Below are positions 25,301 to 33,752 of a stretch of DNA of 64,000 bases, in pieces; the stretch's first letter is position 1, and each line of letters starts with the position of its first letter. The stretch covers positions 25,215,253-25,279,252 of the forward strand of contig CM075939.1 in the NCBI GenBank assembly GCA_038030265.1, in the 5' to 3' direction. The notes below the pieces were generated by a model. It was given only the letters and a program-made list of their open reading frames with translations. It had not been told where the DNA came from and searched no databases. The translations under genes and the position numbers were made by a program. This DNA is from Corythucha ciliata (Eukaryota; Arthropoda; Insecta; Hemiptera; Tingidae).

Positions 25301-26928
25301 CCTAATATTAACAATTAACGTTATTATAATATTATCTCCATAACGTTCGTAAGAAATTAATGTGCTTCCTGTATGAATTATTCAAGACCCCCCTTTTCCG
25401 ATTCCTACATTTATTTTTCAAAAGTTGTAATAATGTAATGCGGCTAAAAAAAAAGGATACCAGTCCCTACGCAAGTCTCAAAGCCCTAAAACGCAATACT
25501 TTGCTGTCAGATCAAGGTGGGCCTCGCTAAATCCAAAATCGGGTTAAAAGAAACCTTTCTATCAAAAGGTCCTACTTTGGTTGATTACTCATCTCGTTTT
25601 GAGAAGGCGTGACAGAAGAAAAAAAAAATAAAAGGGTTGGAATAGAAGAGAGAGCATAATACCACGCAGGGACAAAGAAGACAGCTCACTTTTTTTTGCA
25701 ACAATTACCAATTTGAGACATGAAAAACGGTAGGATATTTTCTTCCTTTAGGGAAATGAGAAATACGAGTAATAACGGGGGAGAGCGTCAGTTTTTTTTT
25801 TTTTTTCAAAAATGGTCACTGTTTAAAAAGTCAGCCCATTTAAAGTAAAAGCCTGTCTTTTCAATTACTGTTTCAGAAAAGGAAGAAGAAAAAATGGTAA
25901 CGGGCTGTCAAGATGAGTGGGCGAGCATTGGACAAAAAGGCAAATGAACGTTTAAAAAACCGAGGCGTAATTAATAATTTTTGTGCGTACTCCCCGCGAT
26001 TCTCTTTAAATAATTTGTTGCCATTTCCATCAAGGGTGGATTGACTTTTCAAGTTCTGAGCCGCAAATCTAGTTTGTTTTTAAAGATGACTCACACCTCA
26101 CCCCTTCCCTTCATGTGGTGTGTCTGAGGAGAAAATTATTTTAAAGCTTACTGACATTTTCCCCCCAAACATTTCATTTTGCCGAGATAATCACATGCAA
26201 TTCTGTCCAAGGCCGTTTGAAACTTCATTGAAATTTCATTTCACTTAGGACAGGGTCCTTTGCTTCAAAAGTCAGACACGTGAAATGAGTTCATAGACCA
26301 CTCAGTGAAGGGAAGGAAAGTTTGTAAAAGCGCAGTTAGTAGAAATCAGGGCAGAACTTGAAGATATTCTGATAGTTTAATGAGGAACTGGTAAAAACTC
26401 GGTTTTCGATGACTAAGAGGCAAATTAATTGTCTCTTAAGACATTTTATTTGACAGTATCTTATTATTGAGATAATTGCTCAGGTGAATGTTTCAAAATA
26501 CTAAAACAAATTTGTCAATAAAGAGAAAAACTACATTGCCTAATCAATAGGAAACCCCTCCCCACTGCTCCATGTCATAATCTTACACAGGCGACAGCTA
26601 GGCACAAACATAACCCTCCTCGTTTTAAAACCCTTTTTTTGTAAGTTGTCATTGCGATTTAGCGAACATGTACGCTAAAGAAGTCCTTAAATCATTCGGC
26701 ACTTCACGATTATGTTTCTGAGTTAAGTGGGACACTATATTCAGGGACGAACTATGCCATGAGATGAAATGATTTACTCACTCCAATAGAAATGCAGTTC
26801 TCATCGCCGCCCGAAGGGAATTTGACAATGAATTTACTTCCGGCCTTTTCCTCCGAGTCATTCAAAGGACGAAATCGACAGACGACTTTGATGCTGTCCT
26901 CGGCGGCAATCTCTCTTTCGGCCGACAT
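3846..26928 (-). CDS. Khc: kinesin-1 heavy chain
   Basis: Plus-end-directed microtubule motor that carries vesicles and organelles as a dimer with kinesin light chains. Sixteen coding exons on the minus strand join in frame to 980 residues: 26928-26782, 9614-9527, 9452-9225, 9169-9026, 8958-8834, 8771-8518, 8445-8308, 6172-6069, 6008-5836, 5779-5113, 5049-4875, 4814-4713, 4651-4333, 4262-4127, 4056-3928, 3859-3846, all with GT-AG introns. The motor shows the P-loop GQTSSGKT (92-99), switch I NEHSSRSH (205-212) and switch II DLAGSE (238-243). A long coiled-coil stalk follows, then the autoinhibitory tail motif QIAKPIR (about 932-938). The start gives [20 protein letters not shown], matching arthropod KHC. 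Length is close to the usual 960-980. The last coding exon is only 14 nt. Splice phases agree throughout, so I am very confident. Confidence 0.96.
6580..7690. repeat. degenerate phrase array in a Khc intron
   Basis: In the intron 6173-8307, a phrase of about 30-40 bp approximating AACTGACGATTCGCGCC then a short AAAATGGCC piece recurs over twenty times, for example near 6683, 6892, 7026, 7206, 7236, 7266, 7503, 7567, 7598 and 7637. Each copy is substituted and spacing varies. Read in the sense of transcription it becomes GCCATTTT..GGGCGCGAAT..CAGTTTG, the same phrase that fills MCMBP intron 1. Confidence 0.75.
9784..9960. mobile_element. small inverted-repeat element in Khc intron 1
   Basis: The left side (CCATTTGCACAGAATTCTG, then AGCAGTTCATTTCCA) is matched in inverse by the right side (TGGAAATGAACTGCCCAGG, then ATACAAATGGAAG). 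A fragment of the same left arm is at 59272-59318. It is non-coding and looks like a decayed MITE. Confidence 0.65.
10090..11690. repeat. degenerate phrase array, GCAATTTCGCGG type
   Basis: In Khc intron 1 the words CGAAACTTGCAATTTCGCGG and AACTTCCAATTTCGCG recur every 40-70 bp with heavy variation, for example near 10110, 10360, 10395, 10430, 10735, 10825, 10925, 10990, 11180 and 11560. It is broken by the small element at 10200-10324. No protein is encoded. Confidence 0.7.
10200..10324. mobile_element. inverted-repeat MITE with CCACCCGTC core
   Basis: Two arms of about 45 bp face each other. The left reads GGCGCCTTGTTCACTAAAA then AGTGCCGGCGCTACCCACCC. The right is its inverse complement with a few changes. 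The inner CCACCCGTC / GACGGGTGG pair is shared with the hairpins at 1.4, 42.97 and 52.07 kb. Confidence 0.75.
11691..12504. other. Khc intron 1, no clear feature
   Basis: AT-rich intron sequence with occasional phrase-like words (TTGCGACTTTT, GCAATTTTGC), but I cannot define copies. No gene seen. Confidence 0.4.
12505..13072. mobile_element. cluster of three TATTGCGCAATA MITEs
   Basis: Three head-to-tail or nested copies, starting about 12505, 12650 and 12887, each open with ATACACGTACAATAAATATT and carry the palindrome TATTGCGCAATA, then GGGGTTGTACAATAAA. The last copy closes with the inverse end ATTTATTGTACGTCTATGG at about 13060. A full inverse copy is at 34404-34590. The 165-codon open frame on the minus strand is a repeat by-product. 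Confidence 0.75.
13073..13903. other. Khc intron 1, no clear feature
   Basis: No exon, repeat family or RNA gene recognised. A short C-rich run is at 13415. Confidence 0.4.
13904..14521. mobile_element. Harbinger-type DNA transposon, non-autonomous
   Basis: Terminal inverted repeats of about 45 bp begin GGGTCCAAACACACTTGCG on the left and, as inverse complement, GAGCCCAAACACACTTGCG on the right. The arms continue through GCGGCGATTAAAAAAAC. TTA flanks both sides (13901-13903 and 14522-14524), fitting the 3 bp TWA target duplication of PIF/Harbinger elements. Between the ends is an open frame with a MADF-like domain, the kind of accessory DNA-binding protein some Harbinger elements encode. No transposase is present. 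Both the TIR pair and the TSD can be read directly. Confidence 0.85.
14311..14532 (+). pseudogene. MADF-domain fragment inside the Harbinger element
   Basis: The frame starts [20 protein letters not shown] and continues [20 protein letters not shown], a MADF (Adf-1/Myb-like) pattern of L-I-x2-I-x2-R-P-x-L-F followed by spaced aromatic and basic residues. After about 50 residues the frame runs into the right terminal inverted repeat, so the C-terminal part of the domain is missing. MADF proteins bind DNA, and in Harbinger transposons such a protein helps the transposase. This copy is a truncated remnant and is probably not functional, unless spliced elsewhere. Confidence 0.6.
14525..15409. other. 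Khc intron 1, no clear feature
   Basis: No exon or recognisable repeat. Short A runs at 14908 and 15245. Confidence 0.4.
15919..17051. mobile_element. hAT-type non-autonomous transposon
   Basis: The ends are CAGTTGTTCTCAAC on the left and, as inverse complement, CAGTGGTTCTCAAC on the right, the classic hAT (Charlie-like) terminal word. The element is flanked by a perfect 8 bp duplication CTTTAAAC (15911-15918 and 17052-17059), the size hAT elements make. The 1133 bp interior has no transposase frame but holds a second repeat (about 16030-16460). It lies in Khc intron 1 and interrupts a phrase array. Confidence 0.9.
16030..16460. repeat. dispersed repeat, copy 1 (pair at 62180-62660)
   Basis: The block begins CCCGTAGGGAAGGAAGTTTG, contains ATCTCGATTTTCAGTATGGC and ATTGGTTGAGCGAT, and ends near CCAAACCTATCTCCT. 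It matches 62180-62660 in the same order and orientation. The second copy has about 55 extra bases after GACAGAT. No coding potential; family unknown to me. Confidence 0.8.
17850..20290. repeat. 2.4 kb composite palindrome
   Basis: The outer words match in inverse: 17870-17945 (ACGAAATTG.., AACCTCGCGAGGA) against 20196-20275. Next inside, tandem units at 18155-18985 face inverse units at 19455-19915. Inside those, 18985-19135 faces 19315-19460, including GCAGCTGGCGGTCGG and its complement. The centre is a long T run, a short phrase-array piece and a long A run (19140-19315). It was built from copies of the AGTGCATTTCATT element family. No gene inside. Confidence 0.75.
18155..18985. repeat. 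tandem repeat, three units of about 297 bp
   Basis: Units start with CTTGTTAGCACGATAACTCT at about 18155, 18452 and 18748. Each runs through GCGGAACGCGCTT, CGGTCGGTATTGCATTTGGG and AATCACCAGTTGATTC to a G/C-rich end. The third is shorter. Inverse copies of the unit form the right arm of the palindrome, and single copies sit inside the elements at 33340-33590 and 47020-47280. Confidence 0.8.
19952..20430. repeat. inverted repeat with arms of about 145 bp
   Basis: The left arm 19952-20097 (GTTCGATTCTGCAACTCATT, then CCCCGCACGAAGTCCGACTT) is repeated in inverse at 20287-20430. The spacer holds inverse phrase-array sequence. GGGTTCGATTC resembles a pol III B box, but I see no cloverleaf, so a tRNA origin is only a guess. 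Confidence 0.7.
20450..21785. repeat. 1.3 kb foldback, arms of about 560 bp
   Basis: The left arm 20450-21020 and right arm 21240-21785 are inverse complements with a few percent difference. Outer ends are ACTACGTTAAAAGTGGAGTA and its complement TACTCCACTTTTAACGTAGT-like sequence. Inner ends meet at a short spacer with C runs. Small open frames on both strands are mirror images and have no known homologue. It is partly contained in the tandem duplication that follows. Confidence 0.8.
20739..22250. repeat. 1.5 kb tandem duplication, unit 1
   Basis: The unit starts GTTTTACGAAAAGTCGCTGT and ends TATGCTAATTTGCCC, directly followed by a second unit. I see only a handful of differences between the units (for example near 21018, 21047, 21123 and 21185, including C-run lengths). 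It holds most of the foldback, a short AGTGCATTTCATT-family fragment at 21840-21965 and a bit of phrase array. Confidence 0.9.
22251..23762. repeat. 1.5 kb tandem duplication, unit 2
   Basis: Direct second copy of 20739-22250 with offset 1512-1513. The pre-duplication sequence can be inferred: the left flank has AAATTTGTCC before the unit and the right boundary has AATTTGCCC, so a short homology at the breakpoints is likely. Confidence 0.9.
23763..26781. other. remaining Khc intron 1
   Basis: 23920-24740 continues the CGCGAAATTGGTTTT phrase array. From about 24750 to the splice donor at 26781 I see no repeat family, exon or RNA gene. There are A and T runs at 25080, 25620 and 25795. Confidence 0.45.
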
Positions 26929-27140
26929 TTTTCAAAACACCGCGCGCGGGCGGGGAAAACTCACGCCACTTGAAAAACGAATGAAAAACAAAACTGAACC
27001 TCGGCAAACCTCTGGGGAGGGGGGGGGGTTCCCCAAATTCCGCACTTTTCCTTCCCTTTTCTCAATATCACTCGCAGAGCACTTGACTACACCTCCTCCC
27101 CGACAACGCTGTCGCCCACGTTTTTAGCCACCTCATTCAG
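26929..27140 (-). promoter_or_regulatory. Khc 5' UTR and probable core promoter
   Basis: Just upstream of the Khc start is a GC-rich patch (CGCGCGCGGGCGGGG near 26940) and CT/CCTCCC-rich sequence, unlike the AT-rich surroundings, fitting a TATA-less housekeeping promoter. No TATA box is evident, and the transcription start cannot be placed from sequence alone. Confidence 0.4.
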
Positions 27141-28200
27141 AAAAAAACAACTTTAAAACAGGGTAACGCTAGAATGATGAAACGAAACGAAACGAACAAA
27201 AAAAAACTGGGTTTTTCCGCGATTTTCCTTCCCGACCACGCAAAAGGGTGGCACTATGAAAGAGAAGGAGGAAAAGGCTTTAGGAGGAGGTGGAGGATTA
27301 TCACACTAAGGAGGTGGGGGCAGCACTCTTTCGTCAGAGTCAACAAGCAGTGAAAACACAGAACTCTCGGGGCCACACTTGGGGGCAAACTGCTCTGCGC
27401 TGTGCTCTGTTCGCTGGATGTCGTCACCTGTTCAAAGGTGGGAATGGATGGTGGCGGGCATGGGTGTGGGAGGGGGTGCCGAAACGATAGGAAGGAAAAT
27501 CAGTGTTGGCGACTGCGTCATTCTCAATTTCTTCCTTGGATGTACAGGTGAAGGTAGTGCGCTCAGATTGCTCATATTTTACGCGCACTGTTCAAAAAGA
27601 AGACGTCGGTATACCGTCTACCAAGGAGGGATGAAGAAGAGCGGACCACCGTCTAGAGGGGGCCCCCGAAAAGCTTGAATGGACCGGTAGGTACCGGAAG
27701 TCCGGAACCGGTGTACGGGTGTAAGGGCGAGGCCCCACCGACTGTGGCTATTTTTCCTCGGCTCATGCGCTCTTGAAAAGTCAGGTAGCGTACCGATGTG
27801 GTGCCAAGGGGGGCCTAAGCGTCCGGGCCACCATTAGTCCATCAAGAGTGGGTGCCCGAAAATTTAAAGGATGAAAAAATGATGATTTCATTTACATATT
27901 TTTATTTTTTTTTCTTTATTGTTTTTGGGTGTAAATTGACGTGAAAAAGAGACTTGGTGCGCTGCTAATAGTTTAGAAAAAGCACTTATCCATGCATAAT
28001 AATGTGATGAAAGTCACTAATTCACGGGTAAAATTAAGAAAAACCCGAATTTTTGGACAAAGGTTATATAAAACGCCGCAAAAATTGAGAAAATGCGCTA
28101 TTACATGTGAAAATTTCTATGCGTCTTAATCAGGGCCGTTTTTCAGGGGATTGGCACGGTAGGCCCCGGGGGGGGGGGTAACTACCCCACCACAGGATTT
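27141..28200. other. intergenic DNA, no gene seen
   Basis: Higher GC content than average with several G runs. Short open frames show no known domain. A C/G-rich block at 27640-27730 (GGTACCGGAAGTCCGGAACC) has small internal inverted repeats. Confidence 0.4.
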
Positions 28201-28830
28201 CCCCAGGCTTTAGAGGAAAACCTTCTTGTACAAAACATTTAGGGTCATCAAATTTCCTACTTTCGTGAATACATTGGTTTTCCTCGACCAATACGGAGCG
28301 CGATAAAACCTTTCAGGCCTTTTTTCTAAAATGTTGAAAGTCTTAAAATCACCTGTTTCCGACCAATCAATGCTTCGTGAGCTTCATTTCAGGCCATTAA
28401 CCTTCATTCCATCATCTTAAACCCAACTTTTTCAAACCCCTCCGCCTCGGTTGAAAATTTCGAAGCCCTCTATTCTACATTTTCTATCAAAAAACTGACC
28501 ATTTTGCCTCCAGAAAACAGGACGTGCCCCATCCGGGACACGAATGGGGCACGTCCGACAAGTAAAATATTATTCTCATATGGGAATTGAGAGGCTCGTT
28601 CTTACATATCCGGCAAGTGTCAGTGACGTGACCCTTCAATTTCCATTGAGAATAATATTTTATTTGCCGGACAGGGCACGTCCCGTTCACGGCACTGATG
28701 TGTGTGCATCGACCTTTATGCGTTAAAAATTCATGTTCTGGGACTTTATAGCGTCGGTAACCGGTAATTTGTTGGTGAAAGCCTAATTTGGCTGGACTAG
28801 TACGGCGTAGGTGTACTGTACATCATACAT
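28201..28830. repeat. dispersed repeat (inverse pair at 40880-41330)
   Basis: 28201-28500 (AGGAAAACCTTCTTGTAC.., GAATACATTGGTTTTCC.., CACCTGTTTCCGACCAATC) is matched in inverse by 41030-41330, and 28745-28830 by 40880-40990. Between these, this copy has an extra inverted repeat: GGACGTGCCC/GGGCACGTCC and ATATTATTCTCA/AGAATAATATT at about 28518-28686. No coding sequence. Confidence 0.75.
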
Positions 28831-29621
28831 CCTTATTTGTCTTGTAAAATCACCACAAAAATTGTATTAATTTTGGAACCGCTGGACTGATTTAACATGA
28901 GGGTGTTGGTGTAATGGGGGGGGGGCATCAGCATTACCCCCCCTCCACCCTGGGATTCAGACACATCATTGGAAAGCTTACAAAATAAGGAAGCTTTTTC
29001 CATTGATTTCAAATGTTTTCTTCCCTATGGCGACGAGTGAAAATCGCGTCGGAAAAATGTATGGAAATGTGAGTATCAGTTTCTTTAGTAAATCGGCTGC
29101 TCTCACAAGAGGTACACAGCGATTTTCAATCGAAAGTGGACACATTTTAAATGAAATTTTGTGCTTTTTCCAATGAGCTGATTAGTTTTGGGATAATACC
29201 ATTTTATGAGCGTATGGCAAGTATTTAAGTAGGGGAAAAAATAATTAATGAAAATTCGTAAAATGTGTGATATTTCGGAAACAAAGCGGAATTTCCAAAA
29301 ACTCCAAATAAGTAATTTTGATGGCAAATGATGTGCCCCATAACTGGTTTTCATCTGTCCAGCTAATTCATGAACACCCTGTATATTGACGCATTTTATC
29401 AATTTTAGCAGTGAATTAGAGCATTTTCTCAATTCACTCCGCGAATTAGCATTTTTCTCAACTAATTTTTCTCATGAATGAACAGCTCAACACCACTTCT
29501 GTAAATATCTGTGCTCCTCTAAAAGAGGTTTATCCAATAGAAAGAAAGGCGACCCAAAACATCTCACCTGAGGCCAAAAAACAAACACAGGCGACACTAC
29601 AACCACGCATTATAAAGTGTA
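28831..29621. other. intergenic DNA, no gene seen
   Basis: No exon recognised. A few copies of the CTCAATTTTAGC / GCGAATTAGC phrase occur at 29395-29465. The open frame on the minus strand at 29103-29432 has no recognisable domain. Confidence 0.4.
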
Positions 29622-30472
29622 GTATCCACGGTGCGAGGTAGCTCGCCTCGAATGCCTCACGGCATCTGCCTCGTGGTGAGGCATGCTCGATGCAAGCACG
29701 CCAACCACCTTTCAAAGTAGGCAGTAGACAATAGACATGGCCCCACCAACCAGGAAGAAAGTTCAAGTGGCGGCCGCTGCCTACATTGTGATGACTACAA
29801 TCGTTAAAAAAAAGCGACAGAAAAAAAGGCGACACCGTTGATGGGTCAAACAATTGTTTAAAAATCTAAGCTAAAAGCTTAAAGCTACTAAAAGACGTCA
29901 GATGTGAAGGAGATGTGCCAAATTTCGTACGAATGTACACAAGCAGGATTTCGATCATTTAGCTCAACTAATAGAGCCCGCCTTGAAAAGAAGTGACACT
30001 TCCGTGCAAAGGGCCATTACTGTCAGGGGGGAAGGGAGATCAGCTCGTACACTGAGATTCCTTGCTAATAGCGATTCGTTTACAAGGTTTGCAATATCTT
30101 TTTCGGGTATCAAAACAACGAATATCAGTGACTGTTCCAGAAGTATCTTCCCGACGATTTTCGTTGTAATATTGTGGGTGTTTTGCATCCCACAATAAAC
30201 GATGCTGTTCATAAAATTTAACGATACCATGAAGTACTTCATGGTATGGCATGGCGCGGTTTTGTGTGCGCTCCGAGGCAAATTAAACTGGTATCCACTA
30301 AACGCACGCCTCACCCCGAGGCTCCTTTGACATTTTTACCTTTTTTACCGACAAGCCCCTGCCTCGCGTCGCACCGGGCAAGGTGAGCGACTCGCAGCGA
30401 GCAACCCCGGTATCCACACTCCGAGCGTGCGCCCCGAGGCATTCGAGGCGAGCTGCCTCGCACTGTGGATAC
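29622..30472. mobile_element. DNA transposon remnant with GTATCCAC ends
   Basis: The left end GTATCCACGGTGCGAGG then TAGCTCGCCTCGAATGCCTC is mirrored on the right by GAGGCATTCGAGGCGAGCTG then CCTCGCACTGTGGATAC, an inverted repeat of about 38 bp. Inner copies of the end (TATCCACTAAACGCACGCCT at 30291, TATCCACACTCCGAGCGTGC at 30410) suggest nested or rearranged ends. I could not see a target duplication. The interior frames have no transposase motif. Confidence 0.75.
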
Positions 30473-30544
30473 CCTGCTTGAACATACACACTAGGGGTAA
30501 CAGTGGGAAAAGTGAAAGGGAGGGTTTATGACGGGGGGCCATAA

Positions 30545-30725
30545 ATACAGTACCGCACAGTTTCAGTTGTACTTCCACACGCTGAAGATGGCGAGCAGCC
30601 GAAACCGGTTCGTTTTTAACGCACCTCAACGAGGGAAGACAGACAATGTAGGCTCCTACGGCTACAGCTTTTTGCATGCACTACATACCTACTAACCCTC
30701 GTATAGTTTAAGCGATCTCACTAAA
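30545..30725 (+). mobile_element. retroelement end fragment with hammerhead-like core
   Basis: The block TTCAGTTGTACTTCCACACG, a hammerhead-like core, CGTTTTTAACGCACCTCAAC and GACAATGTAGGCTCCTACGG recurs at 48540-48800, there as a palindrome. Hammerheads sitting in repeated ends are typical of Penelope-like elements and retrozymes, so this may be a stray pLTR. No RT is attached. Confidence 0.6.
30577..30616 (+). ncRNA. hammerhead ribozyme-like motif
   Basis: CTGAAGA (30582-30588) fits the CUGANGA core. TGGC-GAGCA-GCC gives a 3 bp stem II with one unpaired T, and GAAA (30601-30604) follows. ACC/GGT then makes a very short stem III, and the expected cleavage site is after GGTT (30610). ACG before the core pairs with CGT after the cut. 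This is the minimal type I arrangement known from Penelope-like elements; activity is unknown. Confidence 0.5.
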
Positions 30726-30857
30726 CAATTTTAATTTTTCTCCCTTATTTTACCCACGAATCAGCGTTTTTATCAGTTAATAAATTAATTAAACTGATGT
30801 TATCCGGACGACGATGGAAGGGCATAGCCCAACACAATTGGAGTTTCGAGAAAAAAT

Positions 30858-30931
30858 GGCTCCCCGGCGGGATTTGAACCCGCAACCTCTGGATTACCAG
30901 TCCAGCACGCTGCCAATTGCGCCACGGAGAC
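30858..30931 (-). tRNA. tRNA-like, Asn-type body with GGT anticodon, copy 1
   Basis: The minus strand folds as a 74 nt cloverleaf: D stem GCGC/GCGT, anticodon stem CTGGA/TCCAG with loop CTGGTAA, T stem GCGGG/CCCGC with TTCAAAT. A box TGGCGCAATTGGC and B box GGTTCAAATCC are intact. The first acceptor pair is mismatched. The 5' half resembles eukaryotic tRNA-Asn, whose loop is CTGTTAA; a T to G change gives anticodon GGT (Thr), which animals normally do not use. No CCA is encoded, as expected. It may be a tRNA pseudogene or SINE head. Confidence 0.6.
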
Positions 30932-31181
30932 GCCTTTGGGAGTCGTACTCCGAGGGATAAGCTAAGCCGAATCCCACCCAGGTCCATTGTTTCTCGAAAC
31001 TCAAGGCGTTTCTCCTGATCGGTAAACCACGCCGAAATTTATCTTATTTAGATGTTTTGAGATGGATATAATGAATAAATCTGTCGCCGGTATTTTAATT
31101 AATAAATTAATTAGACTGATATTATCCGGACGACGATGGAAGGGCATATAGCCCAACACGATTCGAGTTTCGAGAAAAAAT

Positions 31182-31255
31182 GGCTCCCCGGCGGGATTTG
31201 AACCCGCAACCTCTGGATTACCAGTCCAGCACGCTGCCAATTGCGCCACGGAGAC
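31182..31255 (-). tRNA. tRNA-like, Asn-type body with GGT anticodon, copy 2
   Basis: Identical in structure and apparently in sequence to 30858-30931, one 324 bp period away. Conservation of both boxes across copies shows recent duplication rather than proof of function. Confidence 0.6.
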
Positions 31256-31497
31256 GCCTTTGGGAGTCGTACTCCGAGGGATAAGCTAAGCCGAATCCCA
31301 CCCAGGTCCATTGTTTCTCGAAACTCAAGGCGTTTCTCCTGATCGGTAAACCACGCCGAAATTTATCTTATTTAGATGTTTTGAGATGGATATAATGAAT
31401 ATTTCTGTCGCCGGTATTTTTAATTAATAAATTAATTAAACTGATGTTATCCGGACGACGATGGAAGGGCATAGCCCAACACAATTGGAGTTTCGGC

Positions 31498-32497
31498 CGC
31501 AAAGAACTCTAGAACCCGTGAATTGGCATTTTCACAATTTGAGCAGTAAGTTAGCAGCGCTTTTAGTTTTTATAAATTTTTATTGCCACAAATTGTTGTG
31601 CTACATCTCAATTTTAGTGTCGTGTATTACCGTTTTCCTCGATTTTAGCGTTGAAAGACAATTTTTTCCCAATGTTTTGACGGGAATTAGCGCTGTTTCT
31701 AAATTTCAGAAGCACCCAAGCAGCAGAATTAAACTGTTGCGACGTCATAAAAAACCACCTGAGGTCGGCGACCAACGTTTTTATGACGTCGTCACACCCA
31801 AGATCGGACCTAAATGGAGAACGATAATTGGGTTGTGACGACCGATCGCCTGGCGACCCTTCGTCTTCATAGGCTATTTCAAGTATACTACAAAAAATAT
31901 AGTCCACTATTTTGTGAAACAATTGCGTATTCCAGAACTCTGTAGAACTTTTTGCCTGCCCTTTTTTGTTAAACTTTACGACTTCAATTACAATTACACC
32001 TACGCACTGATCAATCGCGTCACTAAACGTACATTTTCATGCTTCTCTGTTATGTGTACTTGACGTATATACTGAGGTGAAAAAATGTGAGCTACCCATC
32101 TCAAATAGTAACAAATAAATGGCGTCGACTCATTAGGTTAGGACCAAGGAGGATAAAAAGATACATACATACAGGTTAGGACCAACGATATATAAAAGAA
32201 CTGGATTGCTCATCACTGCTGATAAAGACCAGCTGATAATAGCCATCAAATAAGCTTCCAAAGTGGATGAGAGGGGTGGAGTTTCAAAATAAGTGCCATA
32301 TATTGCCATAACTGCACAAGGAGAGGGACAGGGTGATTATTTACCAGGAGACGACCTGCCCCCTCCACGCCCCTCCAGTCATCTGTGAGCAATCCAGGTT
32401 TATATATCGTTGGTTAGGACCAGAATTAATTTAAGACGTTTTTTGCTTTAAAAAAATTATGCTCGATTTTTGGCTTCCTCAACCTTCAAAATCAATC
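31498..32497. other. intergenic DNA with a hairpin and phrase words
   Basis: 31515-31700 has several CTCAATTTTAGCG / GAATTAGCGC phrases. A hairpin at 31739-31792 pairs GCGACGTCATAAAAA with TTTTTATGACGTCG around a 25-base loop. No gene is recognised from there to 32497. Confidence 0.5.
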
Positions 32498-32783
32498 GAA
32501 ACTTGATCATGTCATATTTCATTTCACCTCTTGAAAACAAGTTCACCTCTTCAACGAGAACATTCAGGTGCGTTTTGCGTTTAAACAAAATAATAAAATT
32601 ATGAAACGATAAATCAAAACAATGGTCGGAACATTCCATTGAAACTTTATCATGTCATATTTCATTTCACCTCTTGAAAACAAGTTCACCTCTTCAACGA
32701 GAACATTCAGGTGCGTTTTGCGTTTAAACAAAATAATAAAATTATGAAACGATAAATCAAAACAATGGTCGGAACATTCCATT
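32498..32783. repeat. 143 bp direct tandem duplication
   Basis: The block AACTTGATCATGTCATATTT .. ATGGTCGGAACATTCCATTT is followed immediately by a copy that differs at one base that I can see (TTGATC to TTTATC). Not obviously coding. Confidence 0.9.
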
Positions 32784-32921
32784 TAAGCGTTTGCCTTTTT
32801 TAAATCGCCCATACCTTGGTTCTGACGTATAGTTTTGAGTTGCACCTAAACCTTTTAAACCTTAAATGAACTAAGAAGTCATTGACTCGTACTCTCAGGC
32901 AAAAACGAAGATAACAAAATT

Positions 32922-33752
32922 TCGCTCCGGCAGCTGGCGGTCGGAAAGAGTGCATTTCATTATGTATACGGATACCCTAAGCCGTCCCAGAAGTAATAAT
33001 TTTGATACCATTATTTGTTTCATTAACCCGAACTTCTTCCTCTATTTTCACCACCCTCTCTTCAAAATGTCGAAAAGTTTCGGTAGTTTTCCAAGGGCTT
33101 TGTAATATTAAATTTTGTGCCGTATTTTATAATACCTAAACGTGTGAATTTAAGCGATTTTTTTGAAATTTCATCCCCTATTTCACCCCCCCCCCCATCA
33201 AAGTTTTCGATAAATCTCAATGGAACCCAGGGCTTAGGTTGCATTAAATTATTGAGTCGAATTTTAGAGCGCTAAGATGAACTAGTGAAGTTCAACGCTA
33301 TTTTTACACTTCCACACCGGAAGGACCACCCCCACCACCTTGACTTTTTCGAAAAATTAAAATGGGAATCAAAGGCTACTCTAACATGGCGTATACGTAC
33401 CGAATCTAATGCTTCTAGAATCAACTGGTGAATTACAGTGATTTTTTGACCATTTCAACCCCTATTTCCCCCCCCCCCCCTCCACCTTGACCGATTTGGC
33501 CCAAATGCAATACCGACCGGGGTCTTATGACTTCTGATTTTTGTGCCAAATAAGCGCGTTCCGCTAAATTAATTTCTTCGAGAGTTATCGTGCTAATAAG
33601 AAAACGGCCATAAGCATATATATATATGTGAATCCGGGAGACCACTGAATTCGTGTTCTAGAGGTTCTGAAACGTGAAAAAAACATGACATGACCCATGT
33701 TTGCCACCATCACGACGAGACCAATAGTGCATTTTCAGAATGAAATGCACTA
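32922..33752. mobile_element. AGTGCATTTCATT-family element, full copy 1
   Basis: The left end is CGCTCCGGCAGCTGGCGG, GTCGGAAAG, AGTGCATTTCATT. The right end is AATGAAATGCACT, inverse of the left word, preceded by its own inverted word AGTGCATTTT, so the end can fold. The interior contains a 297 bp-type unit, C runs and a TA run. The same order recurs at 46612-47427. No transposase, so non-autonomous. No clear target duplication. Confidence 0.8.

Larger units (their letters stand above)
30770..31497. repeat. 324 bp tandem repeat carrying tRNA-like genes
   Basis: Two full units and a partial third follow each other. Each runs from ATTAATAAATTAATTA, GATGTTATCCGGACGACGAT and GGAAGGGCATAGCCC through a tRNA-like stretch to CCGAATCCCACCCAGGTCC and GATCGGTAAACCACGCCG. 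The third stops at 31497. The same sequence appears as a palindrome at 41584-41864, so it is either mobile (tRNA-SINE-like) or was duplicated. Confidence 0.85.

Noticed and set aside
30345..30677. 110-codon minus-strand frame near 30.5 kb
   Set aside because: Crosses the end of a transposon and the hammerhead repeat; no domain seen.
30745..31311. Frames across the 324 bp repeats (MDLGGIRLSLSLGVRLPK and similar)
   Set aside because: They translate the tRNA-like sequence and its flanks; the RNA interpretation explains them.
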